From KBS-96 sp049585195 (GTDB taxonomy: Bacteria > Acidobacteriota > Terriglobia > Bryobacterales > Bryobacteraceae): a stretch of 33,180 bases of DNA. The stretch is from positions 1 through 33,180 of the forward strand of contig JBAUZG010000412.1 in the NCBI GenBank assembly GCA_049585195.1, read 5' to 3'. The notes beneath the pieces were generated by a model. That model did not search any database and was not told the DNA's origin. It worked only from the letters and a program-made list of their open reading frames with translations. Below, in pieces: positions 33,020-33,180 of this stretch (position 1 is the first letter of the stretch; each line of letters opens with the position of its first letter). The translations under genes were made by a program, and so were the position numbers.

Positions 33020-33180
33020 CGCGGGCAATCTGCGCGCTTGCAATGTTCACTTTATCTGTGGCGACTGGCCTGCATTTCACCGATGTAGCCGCGCAGTCTG
33101 GCATTCGCGCTACGATGCGCTGCGGAGGACCCGAGAAGCGCTGGATAACAGAAGCAAACGGCAGCGGAGCGGCATGGCTC
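33001..33180 (+). CDS. CRTAC1/ASPIC-UnbV (VCBS-type) protein, N-terminal fragment cut by window end
   Basis: The open frame runs off the window. It reads HFTDVAAQSGIRATMRCGGP then EKRWITEANGSGAAWL, the usual opening of exported CRTAC1 family proteins (FTDVT..G...CG.PEK..I.E..G.G.A). These carry FG-GAP/VCBS repeats and an ASPIC domain. A start at the ATG 33043 would leave no signal peptide. A TTG at 33001 adds 14 residues (CSWLPTRAICALA) that make one, so 33001 is preferred although no ribosome site is visible. The frame is closed upstream by TAG at 32995. It is divergent from the TPR gene. Confidence 0.65.
   Translation, partial: MCSWLPTRAICALAMFTLSVATGLHFTDVAAQSGIRATMRCGGPEKRWITEANGSGAAWL

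Noticed and set aside
1..33180. tRNA, rRNA, CRISPR arrays, prophage or IS transposase genes
   Set aside because: Looked for on both strands; no cloverleaf, evenly spaced repeat array or transposase-like protein was found.

Overview
The window reads as a chromosomal segment of a GC-rich soil-type bacterium, most likely an acidobacterium (Bryobacterales/Solibacter-like). This is an inference from gene content: a PEGA-tailed Ser/Thr kinase, a large DUF5117-type zinc metalloprotease, Tat-exported xylose-isomerase-like TIM barrels, a TPR protein divergent from a CRTAC1/ASPIC-type protein, and a fused E1 alpha-beta dehydrogenase. No phage, IS transposase, CRISPR, tRNA or rRNA gene was seen. Most genes are housekeeping.

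Layout. 1-468: 5' part of guaB (minus). 698-2683: membrane Ser/Thr kinase. 2684-3011: gene-free and filled with inverted-repeat elements. 3012-5159: fused alpha-ketoacid dehydrogenase E1 (minus), divergent from citrate synthase (5351-6481), which is followed without a gap by serS (6482-7768). 7634-9242: a two-gene minus-strand unit (sugar isomerase/epimerase, then a Tat-exported amidotransferase-fold protein) whose last gene runs 135 bp antisense into serS. 9284-9799: a GNAT acetyltransferase.

9796-15741 (minus) is a tight six-gene lysine/DAP operon: M20 deacylase (dapE-like), asd, lysC, dapB, dapA, dapD. It is preceded by a well-conserved lysine riboswitch at about 15850-16023. The operon covers aspartate to N-succinyl-amino-ketopimelate plus desuccinylation, so lysine should feed back on the whole unit through the leader RNA. 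The dapB-dapA gap carries a solo copy of the dispersed repeat, and reading through that repeat gives a falsely long DapA.

16123-20847 (plus): yihY/brkB, uvrB, a DUF2520-like Rossmann protein and folP. 20887-21004: a second full-length copy of the repeat element, inverted relative to the first. 21095-21912: a pair of overlapping four-helix SMR/DMT-type transporter subunits. 22071-22583 (minus): ICMT-like membrane methyltransferase. 22673-24053: Tat-exported sugar isomerase-like protein and a DUF2784 membrane protein. 24120-27032: secreted metalloprotease. 27186-30794: a 1202-residue multidomain iron-sulfur flavoprotein (GltD-like plus PyrK-like), overlapping by one base with an alpha/beta hydrolase. 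31830-32984 (minus): exported TPR protein, divergent from a CRTAC1-type protein cut by the window end.

The most interesting unannotated structures are (a) a family of REP/MITE-like elements in at least six intergenic places, two of them full-length with 18-bp imperfect terminal inverted repeats, (b) the lysine riboswitch with a visible alternative pairing, and (c) the 1202-residue Fe-S flavoprotein fusion.
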